From NCBI RefSeq assembly GCF_910578445.1, contig NZ_CAJTQC010000019.1, positions 1 to 60,344 on the forward strand: a stretch of DNA of 60,344 nucleotides, given 5' to 3'. Each line of letters begins with the position of its first letter. Position 1 is the stretch's first letter. The DNA comes from an uncultured Duncaniella sp. (lineage in GTDB: Bacteria > Bacteroidota > Bacteroidia > Bacteroidales > Muribaculaceae). A program made the position numbers and the translations under genes. Positions 48,955 to 58,635 of the stretch are shown piece after piece. Under the pieces are notes generated by a model. The model saw nothing but the letters and a program-made list of their open reading frames with translations, searched no databases and was not told the origin of the DNA.

Positions 48955-50421
48955 TTATAATATCGGACTCAGGAGACGGCAGAGTGATTCCTGAAATTTT
49001 CTTTTGCGGTCGCGTCGATTCCATTCAGCAAGCTTAAGCCTGACACATTCCTTGGAATCCTCTTCGAAATTTTTGGTAAGTATGCGATTGGTCTCAGGCG
49101 AATACATGACCAGATTTTCCTCAAAATTATGCTCAAGGCTGCGAAAATCAAAATTAGTAGACCCGAGTGTCGAAAAATCGTCATCCACAATCAGAACCTT
49201 TGCATGCAGCATTCCGGCATCATAAAGATAGACCTTTACTCCGGCAAGCAGACATTCCTCCACATAACTGTGGGACGCATATGTGAGCACACGAGAGTCT
49301 GACCACATAGGCATCATCACCCTGACATCAACACCGGCAAGCGCCGCGCTTTCGAGCGCTTTCAGCAGTCCTTCGCTTGGCAGGAAGTATGGGGTCTGAA
49401 GCCAGACGCGCCGACGCGCCGATGAAATAGCTTTATAAAAAAGCAATGTCATATTTCCCCAACGGTCATTCGGGCCGGATGCAAGCACCTGCATAGTGAC
49501 ATTACTCACGCCCTCGTGCAACACATCAGTGACAGCCCCGATTGGATCGCAGAGAAGCTCGTGGCCCATGAACTTCCAGTCAACGGCAAAATGATACTGC
49601 AAAGCGGCGACACACGGTCCGGTGATACGAGCAGCCGTGTCGCGCCATTTCCCCAAAGTTCCGCCCGACACATACCTCTCAGCCACATTCATTCCGCCTA
49701 TATATCCGATCTTGCCGTCAATGACCACGACTTTGCGGTGATTGCGCCAGTTAAGACGATTGACATGCGTCGGAAACGAAAGACGGAAAAACGAGTGCAC
49801 TTCCACTCCATTCTCTTTCATACGCTGAAAAAAGTCACGACGGCGGGCATCAAACGACCCGATGTAGTCATAAATCACCCTGACCTTGACACCGGCACGC
49901 GCTCGCTCGATTAGAATGTCACGCAACCGTCGTCCGAGTGGGTCGCAAGCAATGATGTAAAATTGCAGATTGATATATTCCCGCGCATTTCGCAAATCGT
50001 CGAAAAGCTCTTCGAAATGACGCTCACCGTTGCTGAAAATCATGACATCGTTTCCGGTATAAAGGTTTGCGCCCCCTATGCTGTAGGCAAGTCTGATGCG
50101 CTGACGGTTTTCGACTGAAAGCTGCTTGTCGAGTTTCGGCAAGGGCTGCGTACCCTCATGCTTAAGAAGCTTCCGGCGGTTACGGCGCGAAATCATACGC
50201 ACGTTGCGTATGCTGCGACCGAATACAAAATACAGGATTACACCTCCTACCGGGAATAGCAGCAGAGCCATCACCCACCCCAATGTCTTCAACGGATTGC
50301 GGTTTTCACTTATGACAACCACTATCACACAAAGAATCATCACGACATAGCCAATCCCCAACCCCCACCAAAGGTTGGTCCAGCTAAGACTTATAAATTC
50401 ACTTATAAAGACATCGTGCAT
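48955..50421 (-). CDS. cls: Cardiolipin synthase
   Basis: Joins two phosphatidylglycerols to cardiolipin in the inner membrane. The 488-residue protein has two N-terminal membrane segments (WWGLGIGYVVMILCVIVVV and GWVMALLLFPVGGVILYFVFG) and two phospholipase D HKD motifs: HRKVVVIDGKIGYIGG and HAKVLIVDDDFSTLGS, each followed by the N-x-D/E region. Length is standard for the ClsA type. It is a single-gene unit with its own promoter. Confidence 0.96.
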   Translation of the reverse strand: MHDVFISEFISLSWTNLWWGLGIGYVVMILCVIVVVISENRNPLKTLGWVMALLLFPVGGVILYFVFGRSIRNVRMISRRNRRKLLKHEGTQPLPKLDKQLSVENRQRIRLAYSIGGANLYTGNDVMIFSNGERHFEELFDDLRNAREYINLQFYIIACDPLGRRLRDILIERARAGVKVRVIYDYIGSFDARRRDFFQRMKENGVEVHSFFRLSFPTHVNRLNWRNHRKVVVIDGKIGYIGGMNVAERYVSGGTLGKWRDTAARITGPCVAALQYHFAVDWKFMGHELLCDPIGAVTDVLHEGVSNVTMQVLASGPNDRWGNMTLLFYKAISSARRRVWLQTPYFLPSEGLLKALESAALAGVDVRVMMPMWSDSRVLTYASHSYVEECLLAGVKVYLYDAGMLHAKVLIVDDDFSTLGSTNFDFRSLEHNFEENLVMYSPETNRILTKNFEEDSKECVRLKLAEWNRRDRKRKFQESLCRLLSPIL

Positions 50422-50480
50422 AATCTTTCATGTGGGCTCCGGAAAACAACCCGGAAGCTTATTTTCATGTTGATTGTCCG

Positions 50481-50512
50481 CAAAGTTAACTCATTCCCCT
50501 AACTTTATCAAC
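50481..50512 (-). promoter_or_regulatory. cls promoter
   Basis: Minus strand: -33 GTTG (50512-50509), a 20-base spacer and exact -7 TAACTTTG (50488-50481). The leader is about 50 bases. Confidence 0.6.
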
Positions 50513-50643
50513 ACAACTTTGACAAAAATCAAGAAATTATTTCTAATTTCGTACTCTATTCTCTTCATCGACCTATATAACCTTAGAAATATATAGGACT
50601 GAATCTGAACTTCAATTTTTATCAATCTCTAAAACCAGCAACA

Positions 50644-52572
50644 ATGCATTCAGGTTTTCTCCGCATAGCCGCCACCGCACCGACCGTACGCGTCGCTGAT
50701 GTCGATTTCAATCTCTCGCAAATCAAATCAAAACTTGCCGAACTCGATAAAGCTGGCGTAGAAGTTGCCGTATTCCCTGAAATGTGCCTGACGGCATATA
50801 CGTGCGCCGACCTCTTTCACAATTCAACGCTCCTCAATGCCGCAAGCCGTGCGCTTCTTGAACTTCGCGATTATTCCCACACTCTCAATCTACATTTCGC
50901 CGTCGGCCTGCCTGTAAGCCATGCCGGAGCGCTCTACAACTGCGCTGCTTTTATCCGCAACGGACGTGTCGACCTCGTAGCGAAAACATACATTCCAAAC
51001 TATAACGAGTTTTATGAACGCAGATGGTGGAGGCCTCTTCCGTCAGGAAAAACCGTGACTGTCAGCATTCTTGGCGAACAGTTCGAAATGTCGGCAGGAC
51101 GCATATTCAATTCCCATGGCGCTAAAGTCGGCATAGAAATCTGTGAGGACCTCTGGGTTCCTATTCCTCCTTCCTCACGCCTCGCAATGGCAGGAGCGCA
51201 GGTGATACTCAATCTGTCGGCTTCCGATGACCTCATTGGCAAATATGCCTACCTCCGGTCACTGTTACGTCAGCAGTCGGCTCGCTGCCTGTGCGCATAC
51301 GTATATGCCGGCGCGGGATGGGGCGAATCGTCAACCGACCTGACATTTGACGGCAAAGCAATCATCGCAGAAAACGGCACTATATTAAAGGCCAACGAGC
51401 GCTGGAATCCTTCTGACAACACTTCGATTGCCGACGCAGACATTGAGGCCATCAACCGCGACCGTCTCCACATGACCACATTTGCCGACTGTGCAGAAGC
51501 CGAATGCAACGGTATCGAAATAGAACCCATAGTCAGGAATGCCGACACAACCGACCTTTCCGCCGATACACAAACACTATTAAGATATATAGACCCACAT
51601 CCGTTTGTCCCGGCAAGCGACGAAGCACGACGCGAGCGTTGCGAGGAAATCATCAACATTCAGGTCGCAGCACTTGCCAAACGCCTCGACGCCATTCACT
51701 GCACCACTCTTACAGTCGGCATTTCAGGAGGTCTGGATTCTACGCTTGCACTCCTCATCGCCGTACGCACATTCGACCGCCTGAAACTTGACCGCAAAGG
51801 GATCATCGGTGTGACAATGCCGGGTTTTGGCACGACAGACCGCACACACACTAATGCCGTCGAACTGATGGAAGGTCTCGGCGTTTCTTCACGCGAAATC
51901 TCAATCGCTCCGGCCGTCACACAACATTTCAAAGACATCGACCATGATCCTTCCATACATGACGTGACCTATGAAAACTCACAGGCCCGTCAGCGCACAC
52001 TACTTCTGATGGACATTGCCAACCAGACCGGAGGCATCGTCCTCGGCACAGGCGACCTCTCGGAACTCGCCTTAGGATGGGCTACGTATAACGGTGACCA
52101 TATGTCAATGTATGGCGTAAACGCCGGCGTTCCCAAAACTCTTGTCAAATACCTTGTCGGATATTTCGCCAATGAAGTCCCGGAAATGTCGACAGTGCGC
52201 AAATGCCTCCTCGACGTAATCGACACCCCAATCAGCCCCGAGCTAATCCCGGCCGACAGCAACGGAAACATCAAACAGAAGACCGAAGACCTCGTCGGTC
52301 CTTACGAGCTCCACGACTTCCTCCTGTATTATACACTCCGCTTCGGATTCACTCCCGAACGAATCTATCTTCTTGCACGCCATGCATTCTCGAAAGAGCA
52401 ATATCCCGACGAGGTAATCCGCCATTGGCTCTCTACATTCTTCCGCCGGTTCTTCAGCCAGCAGTTCAAGCGTTCATGCCTCCCTGACGGACCTAAAGTC
52501 GGCTCCGTGTGCCTCTCTCCCCGTGGCGACTGGCGAATGCCATCCGACGCATCCTCCACACTATGGAAATAA
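50644..52572 (+). CDS. nadE: Glutamine-dependent NAD(+) synthetase
   Basis: Makes NAD+ from nicotinate adenine dinucleotide using glutamine as ammonia source. The 642-residue protein combines an N-terminal nitrilase-type glutaminase (Glu in VFPEMCLTAY, a Lys in VAKTYIPNY, Cys in GIEICEDLWVP) with a C-terminal synthetase (SGGLDSTLALL P-loop, GTGDLSELALGW). It is 22 bases upstream of a symporter gene and probably co-transcribed with it. Confidence 0.97.
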   Translation: MHSGFLRIAATAPTVRVADVDFNLSQIKSKLAELDKAGVEVAVFPEMCLTAYTCADLFHNSTLLNAASRALLELRDYSHTLNLHFAVGLPVSHAGALYNCAAFIRNGRVDLVAKTYIPNYNEFYERRWWRPLPSGKTVTVSILGEQFEMSAGRIFNSHGAKVGIEICEDLWVPIPPSSRLAMAGAQVILNLSASDDLIGKYAYLRSLLRQQSARCLCAYVYAGAGWGESSTDLTFDGKAIIAENGTILKANERWNPSDNTSIADADIEAINRDRLHMTTFADCAEAECNGIEIEPIVRNADTTDLSADTQTLLRYIDPHPFVPASDEARRERCEEIINIQVAALAKRLDAIHCTTLTVGISGGLDSTLALLIAVRTFDRLKLDRKGIIGVTMPGFGTTDRTHTNAVELMEGLGVSSREISIAPAVTQHFKDIDHDPSIHDVTYENSQARQRTLLLMDIANQTGGIVLGTGDLSELALGWATYNGDHMSMYGVNAGVPKTLVKYLVGYFANEVPEMSTVRKCLLDVIDTPISPELIPADSNGNIKQKTEDLVGPYELHDFLLYYTLRFGFTPERIYLLARHAFSKEQYPDEVIRHWLSTFFRRFFSQQFKRSCLPDGPKVGSVCLSPRGDWRMPSDASSTLWK

Positions 52573-52594
52573 CATCTTAACTTTCTAAAAAATC

Positions 52595-53767
52595 ATGAAA
52601 AAACTTGGTCTGCTACCACGAATACTAATAGCCATCGTTCTCGGCATAGCCATCGGATACATATCGCCGATGTGGTTTGCTCAGATAATGGCCACCTTCA
52701 ATTCAATCTTCTCCCAGTTTCTCGGATTCATGATTCCGATGATAATAATAGGGTTCGTAGCACCGGCTATCGCCGACATCGGCGGACGAGCAGGCAAACT
52801 GCTTGTCGTCACAGCCGCCATAGCCTATGCCGCGACATTTTTTGCCGGAATACTCTCCTATTTCACCGGCTCACTGTCATTCCCGTCTCTCATCGGCGGT
52901 GAACAAGGGATGGCTCTACTCGGCGATACGCCGAAAATATCGCCATTTTTCAATATCGAAATGCCACCTCTTATGACAGTCATGACGGCGCTTGTCTTTG
53001 CTTTTATGTTCGGGCTTGGCATGGCATTTGTCAAAGAGACTGCCCTTCGCAGAGGCTTCGACGAATTCCGTGATATTGTCTCAAAGACAATCGACACCGC
53101 CATCCTTCCACTTCTGCCTATCTACATCTTCGGCATCTTCTTAAACATGACCCTTGAAGGACAGGTGGGGATGATATTGAAATGCTTCATAAAAATAATA
53201 GTCATCATCTTTATCCTCCATGTCTTCATTCTGGTGCTACAATATTGCATCGCAGCATTATTTGCGCGCAAAAATCCATTCACAATGTTGCGCACCATGC
53301 TTCCGGCTTATTTTACGGCACTTGGGACACAGTCATCGGCCGCCACAATTCCGGTGACACTACGCCAGTCCATAAAAATGGGTGTAAGCGAAGACATAGC
53401 AGGATTCGTAATTCCGCTATGCGCCACTATCCACATGAGCGGCAGTACGCTCAAAATAGTCGCATGCGCGCTTGCGCTGATGATCATGCACGACCAGCCA
53501 CACGATTTAGGTCTCTTCTGTCATTTCATCGGCATGCTTGGCATAACCATCATAGCCGCGCCCGGCATCCCCGGCGGAGCTATAATGGCTTCAATCGGGC
53601 TACTGCAATCAATCCTTGGTTTCGACCAGCAGATGGTGGCACTGATGATAGCTCTCTACATCGCGATGGACAGCTTCGGGACAGCGTGCAATGTCACCGG
53701 CGACGGAGCTATAGCCGCAATAATCGACCGGATCTTCACGCCAAACAAACCAATTGCCACAAAATAG
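52595..53767 (+). CDS. Dicarboxylate/amino acid:cation symporter (DAACS family)
   Basis: An inner-membrane symporter of 390 residues, about eight membrane segments and two re-entrant loops. It carries the family serine-rich loop in TQSSAATIPVTL and the C-terminal motifs GSTLKIVACAL and DSFGTACNVTGDG (usual NVxGD). The N-terminal LGIAIGYISP is typical. Likely substrates are glutamate, aspartate or C4-dicarboxylates; the sequence does not decide. Co-transcription with nadE has no obvious metabolic reason. Confidence 0.94.
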   Translation: MKKLGLLPRILIAIVLGIAIGYISPMWFAQIMATFNSIFSQFLGFMIPMIIIGFVAPAIADIGGRAGKLLVVTAAIAYAATFFAGILSYFTGSLSFPSLIGGEQGMALLGDTPKISPFFNIEMPPLMTVMTALVFAFMFGLGMAFVKETALRRGFDEFRDIVSKTIDTAILPLLPIYIFGIFLNMTLEGQVGMILKCFIKIIVIIFILHVFILVLQYCIAALFARKNPFTMLRTMLPAYFTALGTQSSAATIPVTLRQSIKMGVSEDIAGFVIPLCATIHMSGSTLKIVACALALMIMHDQPHDLGLFCHFIGMLGITIIAAPGIPGGAIMASIGLLQSILGFDQQMVALMIALYIAMDSFGTACNVTGDGAIAAIIDRIFTPNKPIATK

Positions 53768-53915
53768 GCCGTGATAACAGACTCTGATTATCAATATATT
53801 ATAAAAAATCTAAAATTTATTGTAACTAATCCGTGATTTCTCCGTCTTATATATAGAAACGTTAACTATCCGGGCCCTCATTAAGAACTTTAAAATTAAC
53901 GAAAACTACACTATA

Positions 53916-54656
53916 ATGATGAAAAAATCACTTATCACCCTTCTGTTTCTCGTATTGGGATTAGGGGTATTCTCAGCATCCGCTGAAACAAAAATCGTCA
54001 ACATACGCCAACCATTCTCCGAACTTGAAGCAAGTGCAGGAGTAAAGATTATCTACCAGCCGGGAAATCGCAACAACCCCACGGTCAAGATTTCAGGAGA
54101 TTCAAAACGAATCGCGAATATTGATGTACGCATAAGTGGAAAGACCCTTAAAATATCGCCTAAACGAGACCGCTTTGGCAATCGTAACGGCAGCCAAATC
54201 AAAGGTGTAATCGTTACGGTAAGCGCACCGATGGTCAACGAAATTGATGTTTCGGCAGCCGCATCTGTCAGATGCGATGTCCCGATTTCAATTTCATCAC
54301 GTAAAATGGAATTCGAAGCATCATCAGGCGCTTCAATTTCGTTTACATCAATAGATTGCAGCCGTGTTGAACTCGATGCGACATCAGGTGGAGCAATCAG
54401 CATCAAAAAATTAAAGGCCAACAAGGCAGAACTCGAAGTATCATCCGGCGGATCCATAAGTGTCAACAATGTCTCCACAGCTTCGATTGATTGCGAGGCA
54501 TCATCAGGTGGATCCATCAAAGTCGCCGGCATCTCTACGAAAGGCTCTTTTTCCGCATCAAGCGGCGGTTCTATAAAAGCCTCAGGGCTTACCGTCCGCA
54601 ATTCGAAAGTCGACAAGTCAATCGGAGGCTCAATACGCGTCAACTCACAAAATTAA
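53916..54656 (+). CDS. GIN-domain (DUF2807) exported protein, first copy
   Basis: A 246-residue exported protein. A signal peptide (about 1-24, ends SASA) is followed by a DUF2807/GIN head domain (FSELEASAGVKIIYQPG, VTVSAPMVNEIDVSAAASV). The second half is a regular repeat of S-S-G-G-S-I units about every 16-20 residues, the pattern of a right-handed beta-helix. The family is called putative autotransporter adhesin head, but no autotransporter barrel is attached. A paralogue lies at 57879. Confidence 0.9.
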   Translation: MMKKSLITLLFLVLGLGVFSASAETKIVNIRQPFSELEASAGVKIIYQPGNRNNPTVKISGDSKRIANIDVRISGKTLKISPKRDRFGNRNGSQIKGVIVTVSAPMVNEIDVSAAASVRCDVPISISSRKMEFEASSGASISFTSIDCSRVELDATSGGAISIKKLKANKAELEVSSGGSISVNNVSTASIDCEASSGGSIKVAGISTKGSFSASSGGSIKASGLTVRNSKVDKSIGGSIRVNSQN

Positions 54657-54684
54657 AATCGATCACGCCATTAGTCAGATAAAA

Positions 54685-54737
54685 AGCGGAACATATGGAA
54701 TGCCATTCCGGCCATCCATATGTTCCGCTAACTTTTT
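54685..54737. terminator. bidirectional terminator
   Basis: A perfect 15-bp stem AGCGGAACATATGGA / TCCATATGTTCCGCT (54685-54699 with 54715-54729), with AACTTTTT after it on the plus strand and TTTTT on the minus strand. It lies between convergent genes. Confidence 0.85.
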
Positions 54738-54828
54738 ATAAAATTTTGACAGCCAATGGAGCGCCGACGACGAGTGGCATCATTGATTCCATGACCATTA
54801 TGTCATTCTACGACACTGTTTTTCTGTC

Positions 54829-55680
54829 TCACTCGTGGTAATCAGTTTCGAGGAAATCGATAGTGCCTTTGTAATCAGCATTTACTATTACCTTTCCATT
54901 GGTCATGGCAGCTATCTGCGCGCTTCTGTTGCGTCGGCTATAATCTCTCATCTTCAAAAATGATATTCTTTTAGTCTTGAAGAGTTTATCAGGATTGATA
55001 AGAGTCGGCTTGAATGGCTCACTGCATTTTTGCAGACCTGTGATTTCAAATCCATATTCACCACCGTCTGTCTGAGCCTTCATGATAAGCCCTGGAAGAC
55101 CGCATAATTGCCACGGACCATCCTGAACAGGAATCTCCGGAGCAAACCAAGCCGTCCATCTTCGACCGTGATAATCCGCCGTCGCAAGATGACATTCATA
55201 GTCAAGGATCGTCGTTGTCGAATCGCACAATTCCCATGAAAGATCATTCATATCAACCTCATACTGATATATGTCACCATTGCTATCCCAGACTGTTATC
55301 AGGTTAGTTGAGAAATTTTTCCTGCATTTATATCTGCTATCTGCCATTAACCCTTTTTCTCTCATCAATTTAAAGGGATCTTCACCGGTGTCACGGGCTT
55401 GCCTGAAAGCATCTCCCATAACCTTGTCTCTGATTGCACATCCCGCTGGATCATTGTTAAGAGAGTCAACATAATAGGTCTGAGGATCATAATAATATGA
55501 TAAGCCATCTCCTATTTGCAGAATGTATTTATATTCACGCTTACGGGGGTTATCATGTTTTTTATTATCATAACTTTTCCATGCGACATACTGGGCTTTC
55601 AGTTTAGCCATATCCCTTTCCTCTGCCAAAATCGAAGAAAATGACAGAAGTAAAACCAATGTATAGATATATTTTTTCAT
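54829..55680 (-). CDS. GLPGLI family protein
   Basis: A 283-residue exported protein of a Bacteroidota-specific family. A signal peptide (about 1-19) is followed by beta-rich sequence. The name-giving motif GLPGLI occurs in WQLCGLPGLIMKAQ. Upstream of it are conserved Trp/Phe positions (GRRWTAWFAPEIPVQDGPW). Function is unknown; in some genomes members sit beside TonB receptors. It has a long leader and its own promoter. Confidence 0.92.
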   Translation of the reverse strand: MKKYIYTLVLLLSFSSILAEERDMAKLKAQYVAWKSYDNKKHDNPRKREYKYILQIGDGLSYYYDPQTYYVDSLNNDPAGCAIRDKVMGDAFRQARDTGEDPFKLMREKGLMADSRYKCRKNFSTNLITVWDSNGDIYQYEVDMNDLSWELCDSTTTILDYECHLATADYHGRRWTAWFAPEIPVQDGPWQLCGLPGLIMKAQTDGGEYGFEITGLQKCSEPFKPTLINPDKLFKTKRISFLKMRDYSRRNRSAQIAAMTNGKVIVNADYKGTIDFLETDYHE

Positions 55681-55809
55681 AAGCAGTGGATATAATTAGG
55701 TTCTTTCTTTTTCATGGTGAAAACAGTTACTTTAGTCAAAAATATAAACATTAGACTTTGTATAGTCTACACGATTAAGTATCTGCACATCATTATAGTT
55801 CTGCAATTG

Positions 55810-55840
55810 CAAATTTAGGTAAAATTTACAATATTACAAG
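55810..55840 (-). promoter_or_regulatory. promoter of the GLPGLI gene
   Basis: Minus strand: -33 CTTG (55840-55837), a 19-base spacer and exact -7 TAAATTTG (55817-55810). The leader would be about 120 bases and contains a small hairpin TAGACT/AGTCTA. An alternative -7 TATTTTTG lies at 55744-55737 without a -33. Confidence 0.5.
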
Positions 55841-56348
55841 TAATAACATGTTAATTTCCCTTAATAACTATGTAATATTAGACATTTGCATATCTCAACT
55901 TAGAGGCATCAATTTCAAAGCGCGTCACCAGTCGCTATCCACAGGAAGCAATGATACGGCCACCACCATACGTTTGACGACAATCATTAGTCTGATTGCA
56001 TTATTAATTAAATTTTCAAACTGACTCTGTATATCACCCGCAGTTCCGCCGCAACCCCCAGCTACAGATTCCGAGGCTAAGGCCGCCTATTGAGTCCACA
56101 CGTTTTCAAAAAGTGACTCCAAAGTATAAATCCATATACGACACGACTCTCTTTTTTACAGCATTTATCACGCCAGTCTGCGTCCTATTATAATTGTCTG
56201 GAATCATGATTGAGTCAATCAGACAATAAAATTTAACGCACATAATTTTATTCGATATCTCGGAATCAAGTCGACTCGGCTAAGACATCATTCTACGAAC
56301 TGAGATATATACATAATATATATATCCCTTAATTTTTCACCTGACGTT
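55841..56348. other. long spacer with no gene seen
   Basis: About 500 bases between the GLPGLI gene and the flippase gene. On the minus strand a frame without a start codon is open at 55925-56086 (AAL...SLLPVDSDW); without ATG, GTG or TTG at its head it is not called. The GC-richer part around 56040-56110 differs from its AT-rich surroundings and could be a decayed gene remnant. No clear hairpin or promoter element is seen. Confidence 0.4.
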
Positions 56349-57839
56349 CTACAGCCTACCCTTAAAGTAGCCGATCGCATCACGCTGTATTTTTGAATTC
56401 ATCAAGAAATTTCCGCCCAAATACAAACCGGCAAATATAACTGCCTGCAACAGACATATAATTAATGGTTGCAAATCGAGATTTCCTATAAACGCACACG
56501 GAATCGAGATGAGCACAGTCTGAAAAAAATAAGGGACAATGTCAAGCATATATGCCCATAGCGAACGTTTTGTAAGCCGAATGACATAGTAAAGCGTCAC
56601 ACCCCACGTAATAGCCGAAGCCACAAACTGTCCACAAAGCAGATATTTCAAACCTTCAACCGGCGATTCCGGCGACTCCAGACCGATGTAAGGAAAAACT
56701 ATTACTATAGCGACAATCGCTGCCAAGTCCCTGACAATTTCAGTCACGACAAGCAATTTTGCTTTCCCAAGCCCCAATATGTAATTGCGGTAAAGCAACA
56801 TCAGCACCGTAAAAACGCCCTGACCTAAAAGAATCTGGAAAAGTATTATCGACGGATCCCATTTAGTGGCAAACAATGTGTGGAAAATAGGGCGCGCCAT
56901 CAATATCAACAAGCCCATTGCCGGAAATAGAAGATAGGCCGTAAAACGATGTGTCTTCGCACACATGCGCACATAACGCTCCGAATCATCCTGCACCTTT
57001 GACAGCAATGGCAGAAATGACGCTGTCAAGACTTGAGAAAGGGACATGACGCCCATCTTACTCCACTTGTCGGCCTGACCATAGTAACCCAACGGCACAA
57101 GTCCGGCTCTCAGACCAATGATAAAACCTGATATATTCTGGAACGCCGTGTTGAGAAACGACGAAAACATGACACCGCTACCAACGGCAAAACAGCTACG
57201 AAGAGATTCTGACGAAAAAGCCCATAGCGGCCTCCACCCTCCGGTTGTCCACAAAATCAAGGATTTCACAGCTCCGATGGCAATTGTCTGCCATACCATC
57301 GCCCATGCCCCCCAACCGGTGACTGCAAGACCGATGCCGACCACAGAGCCGGCAATCAGTCCGATTGAATTGCTGACGGCCACCATCCTGACCTCCATCT
57401 TTTTCATAAGTATGTTGGTCTGGACAATCGCACTGGCATTTAGAATGAATGAAAGGAACATCACCCTTGCCAATGGAATCAGCCGTTGGTCACCGCCAAA
57501 CAATTGCGCAATCCAAGGCGAAGCAAAGAACAGCACTATATACAAAGCTATAGCCACGCCGAGATTAAACCATAAGACAGTCGAGTAGTCAAGACGTGTC
57601 GGCTCTTTGCGCTGAATCAAAGCTGAGGAAAATCCACTGTCGATAAACAACGAGGCGAATGCCTGAAATACAAGAATCGCCGTCACGAGGCCAAAATCCT
57701 CCTGTGAAAGCACCCTCGCAAGCACTATGCCGGTGATGGCATAAAGTACTTGCGACGACACACGGTCAATCACATTCCACTTTATAGTGCGTGCGACAGT
57801 GACCTTCAGGCTCTCATCTTCATTTTGGATTTCCGCCAT
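56349..57839 (-). CDS. Polysaccharide flippase (lipopolysaccharide biosynthesis family)
   Basis: A 496-residue membrane protein of the MOP superfamily, WzxC/Polysacc_synt type, with about twelve to fourteen membrane segments. Typical features are the N-terminal TIKWNVIDRVSSQVLYAITGIVLARVLSQEDFGLV and the central GVMFSSFLNTAFQNISGFIIGLRAG. It should flip a lipid-linked sugar across the inner membrane. No glycosyltransferase or polymerase gene is nearby, so it is an orphan of its pathway. It follows a GIN-domain gene by 39 bases. Confidence 0.93.
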   Translation of the reverse strand: MAEIQNEDESLKVTVARTIKWNVIDRVSSQVLYAITGIVLARVLSQEDFGLVTAILVFQAFASLFIDSGFSSALIQRKEPTRLDYSTVLWFNLGVAIALYIVLFFASPWIAQLFGGDQRLIPLARVMFLSFILNASAIVQTNILMKKMEVRMVAVSNSIGLIAGSVVGIGLAVTGWGAWAMVWQTIAIGAVKSLILWTTGGWRPLWAFSSESLRSCFAVGSGVMFSSFLNTAFQNISGFIIGLRAGLVPLGYYGQADKWSKMGVMSLSQVLTASFLPLLSKVQDDSERYVRMCAKTHRFTAYLLFPAMGLLILMARPIFHTLFATKWDPSIILFQILLGQGVFTVLMLLYRNYILGLGKAKLLVVTEIVRDLAAIVAIVIVFPYIGLESPESPVEGLKYLLCGQFVASAITWGVTLYYVIRLTKRSLWAYMLDIVPYFFQTVLISIPCAFIGNLDLQPLIICLLQAVIFAGLYLGGNFLMNSKIQRDAIGYFKGRL

Positions 57840-57878
57840 CCTTAATCAGGATTTCTTGTTAATGATGAAGCACCTTTT

Positions 57879-58577
57879 CTACTGACCGATGGGGAATGTC
57901 TTTATTCCCACCGAACGGTTCTTTATCTCAGGATTACCCTTATAATATACTTTCGTGCTGCCCGCGCCCATAACTGAAAGCGACTTTATGGCCCAGAGGC
58001 CTATGGATCCTGTACCACCGGCCTTGACAGAGGCGGTCTGAGCCTCAAGGCCGTCAGCCTGAATGACACCTGTTCCCATGAAATTAAAATTCGCATGCTC
58101 ACATTTGCCATTCACCACCAATGTTCCATTGCCGGTCGATATGGCCGCATTCATTTCAGTCACAGTGACATCATTGACAACAAGACGTCCGTTGCCAATC
58201 AGTTTTGCAGAGAATTTCGGTCCTTGTGCAATGTTCACCACCTTCACCAGCGAATCGCCTGAGTTCTCGACCTTAGTCAGATATGTAGAATAAACATGAA
58301 CGGTGGGCAGATTGCTTGTTCCGACGTTCTCAGTCGATACCTGCATCGAAAGTTTCCCCTTTTTATTGTTGAATATGAATGCAGAAGCCTGTGATGCCGG
58401 GCAGGTAAAGACAGCCTTGCCGGCGGAATCAGGATTGCACGAGTAAACCACATTAATGCCGTCGACAACTTTAAGTTCATGGAACTCATTGACATTAAGC
58501 TCATATTTTACAAGATTTGCACTCTGCATGCTGCCCACGAATCCGAGCAGAAGTAAAAAGGAAACAAATGCTTTCAT
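57879..58577 (-). CDS. GIN-domain (DUF2807) exported protein, second copy
   Basis: A 232-residue protein with a signal peptide (about 1-19) and a single DUF2807/GIN domain: FHELKVVDGINVVYSCNPDSAGKA near the N-terminus, then stacked strand turns such as LIGNGRLVVNDVTVTEM, ISTGNGTLVVNG and KAGGTGSIGLWAI. The repeat is less regular than in the 53916 copy. It lies between dusB and the flippase gene on the same strand. Confidence 0.88.
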   Translation of the reverse strand: MKAFVSFLLLLGFVGSMQSANLVKYELNVNEFHELKVVDGINVVYSCNPDSAGKAVFTCPASQASAFIFNNKKGKLSMQVSTENVGTSNLPTVHVYSTYLTKVENSGDSLVKVVNIAQGPKFSAKLIGNGRLVVNDVTVTEMNAAISTGNGTLVVNGKCEHANFNFMGTGVIQADGLEAQTASVKAGGTGSIGLWAIKSLSVMGAGSTKVYYKGNPEIKNRSVGIKTFPIGQ

Positions 58578-58635
58578 TTTCTTATTTCGGTTTTGATTAA
58601 TTTATATTCTTCAGTTCTAAGGCAATTTACCGACC

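Noticed and set aside
48831..49037. 68-codon frame starting inside the candidate RNA near cls
   Set aside because: It reads through a terminator hairpin and T-run and into the 3' end of cls; no protein-like features.
55925..56086. Open minus-strand frame ending SLLPVDSDW
   Set aside because: No ATG, GTG or TTG at a sensible position and no promoter; kept only as a possible remnant.
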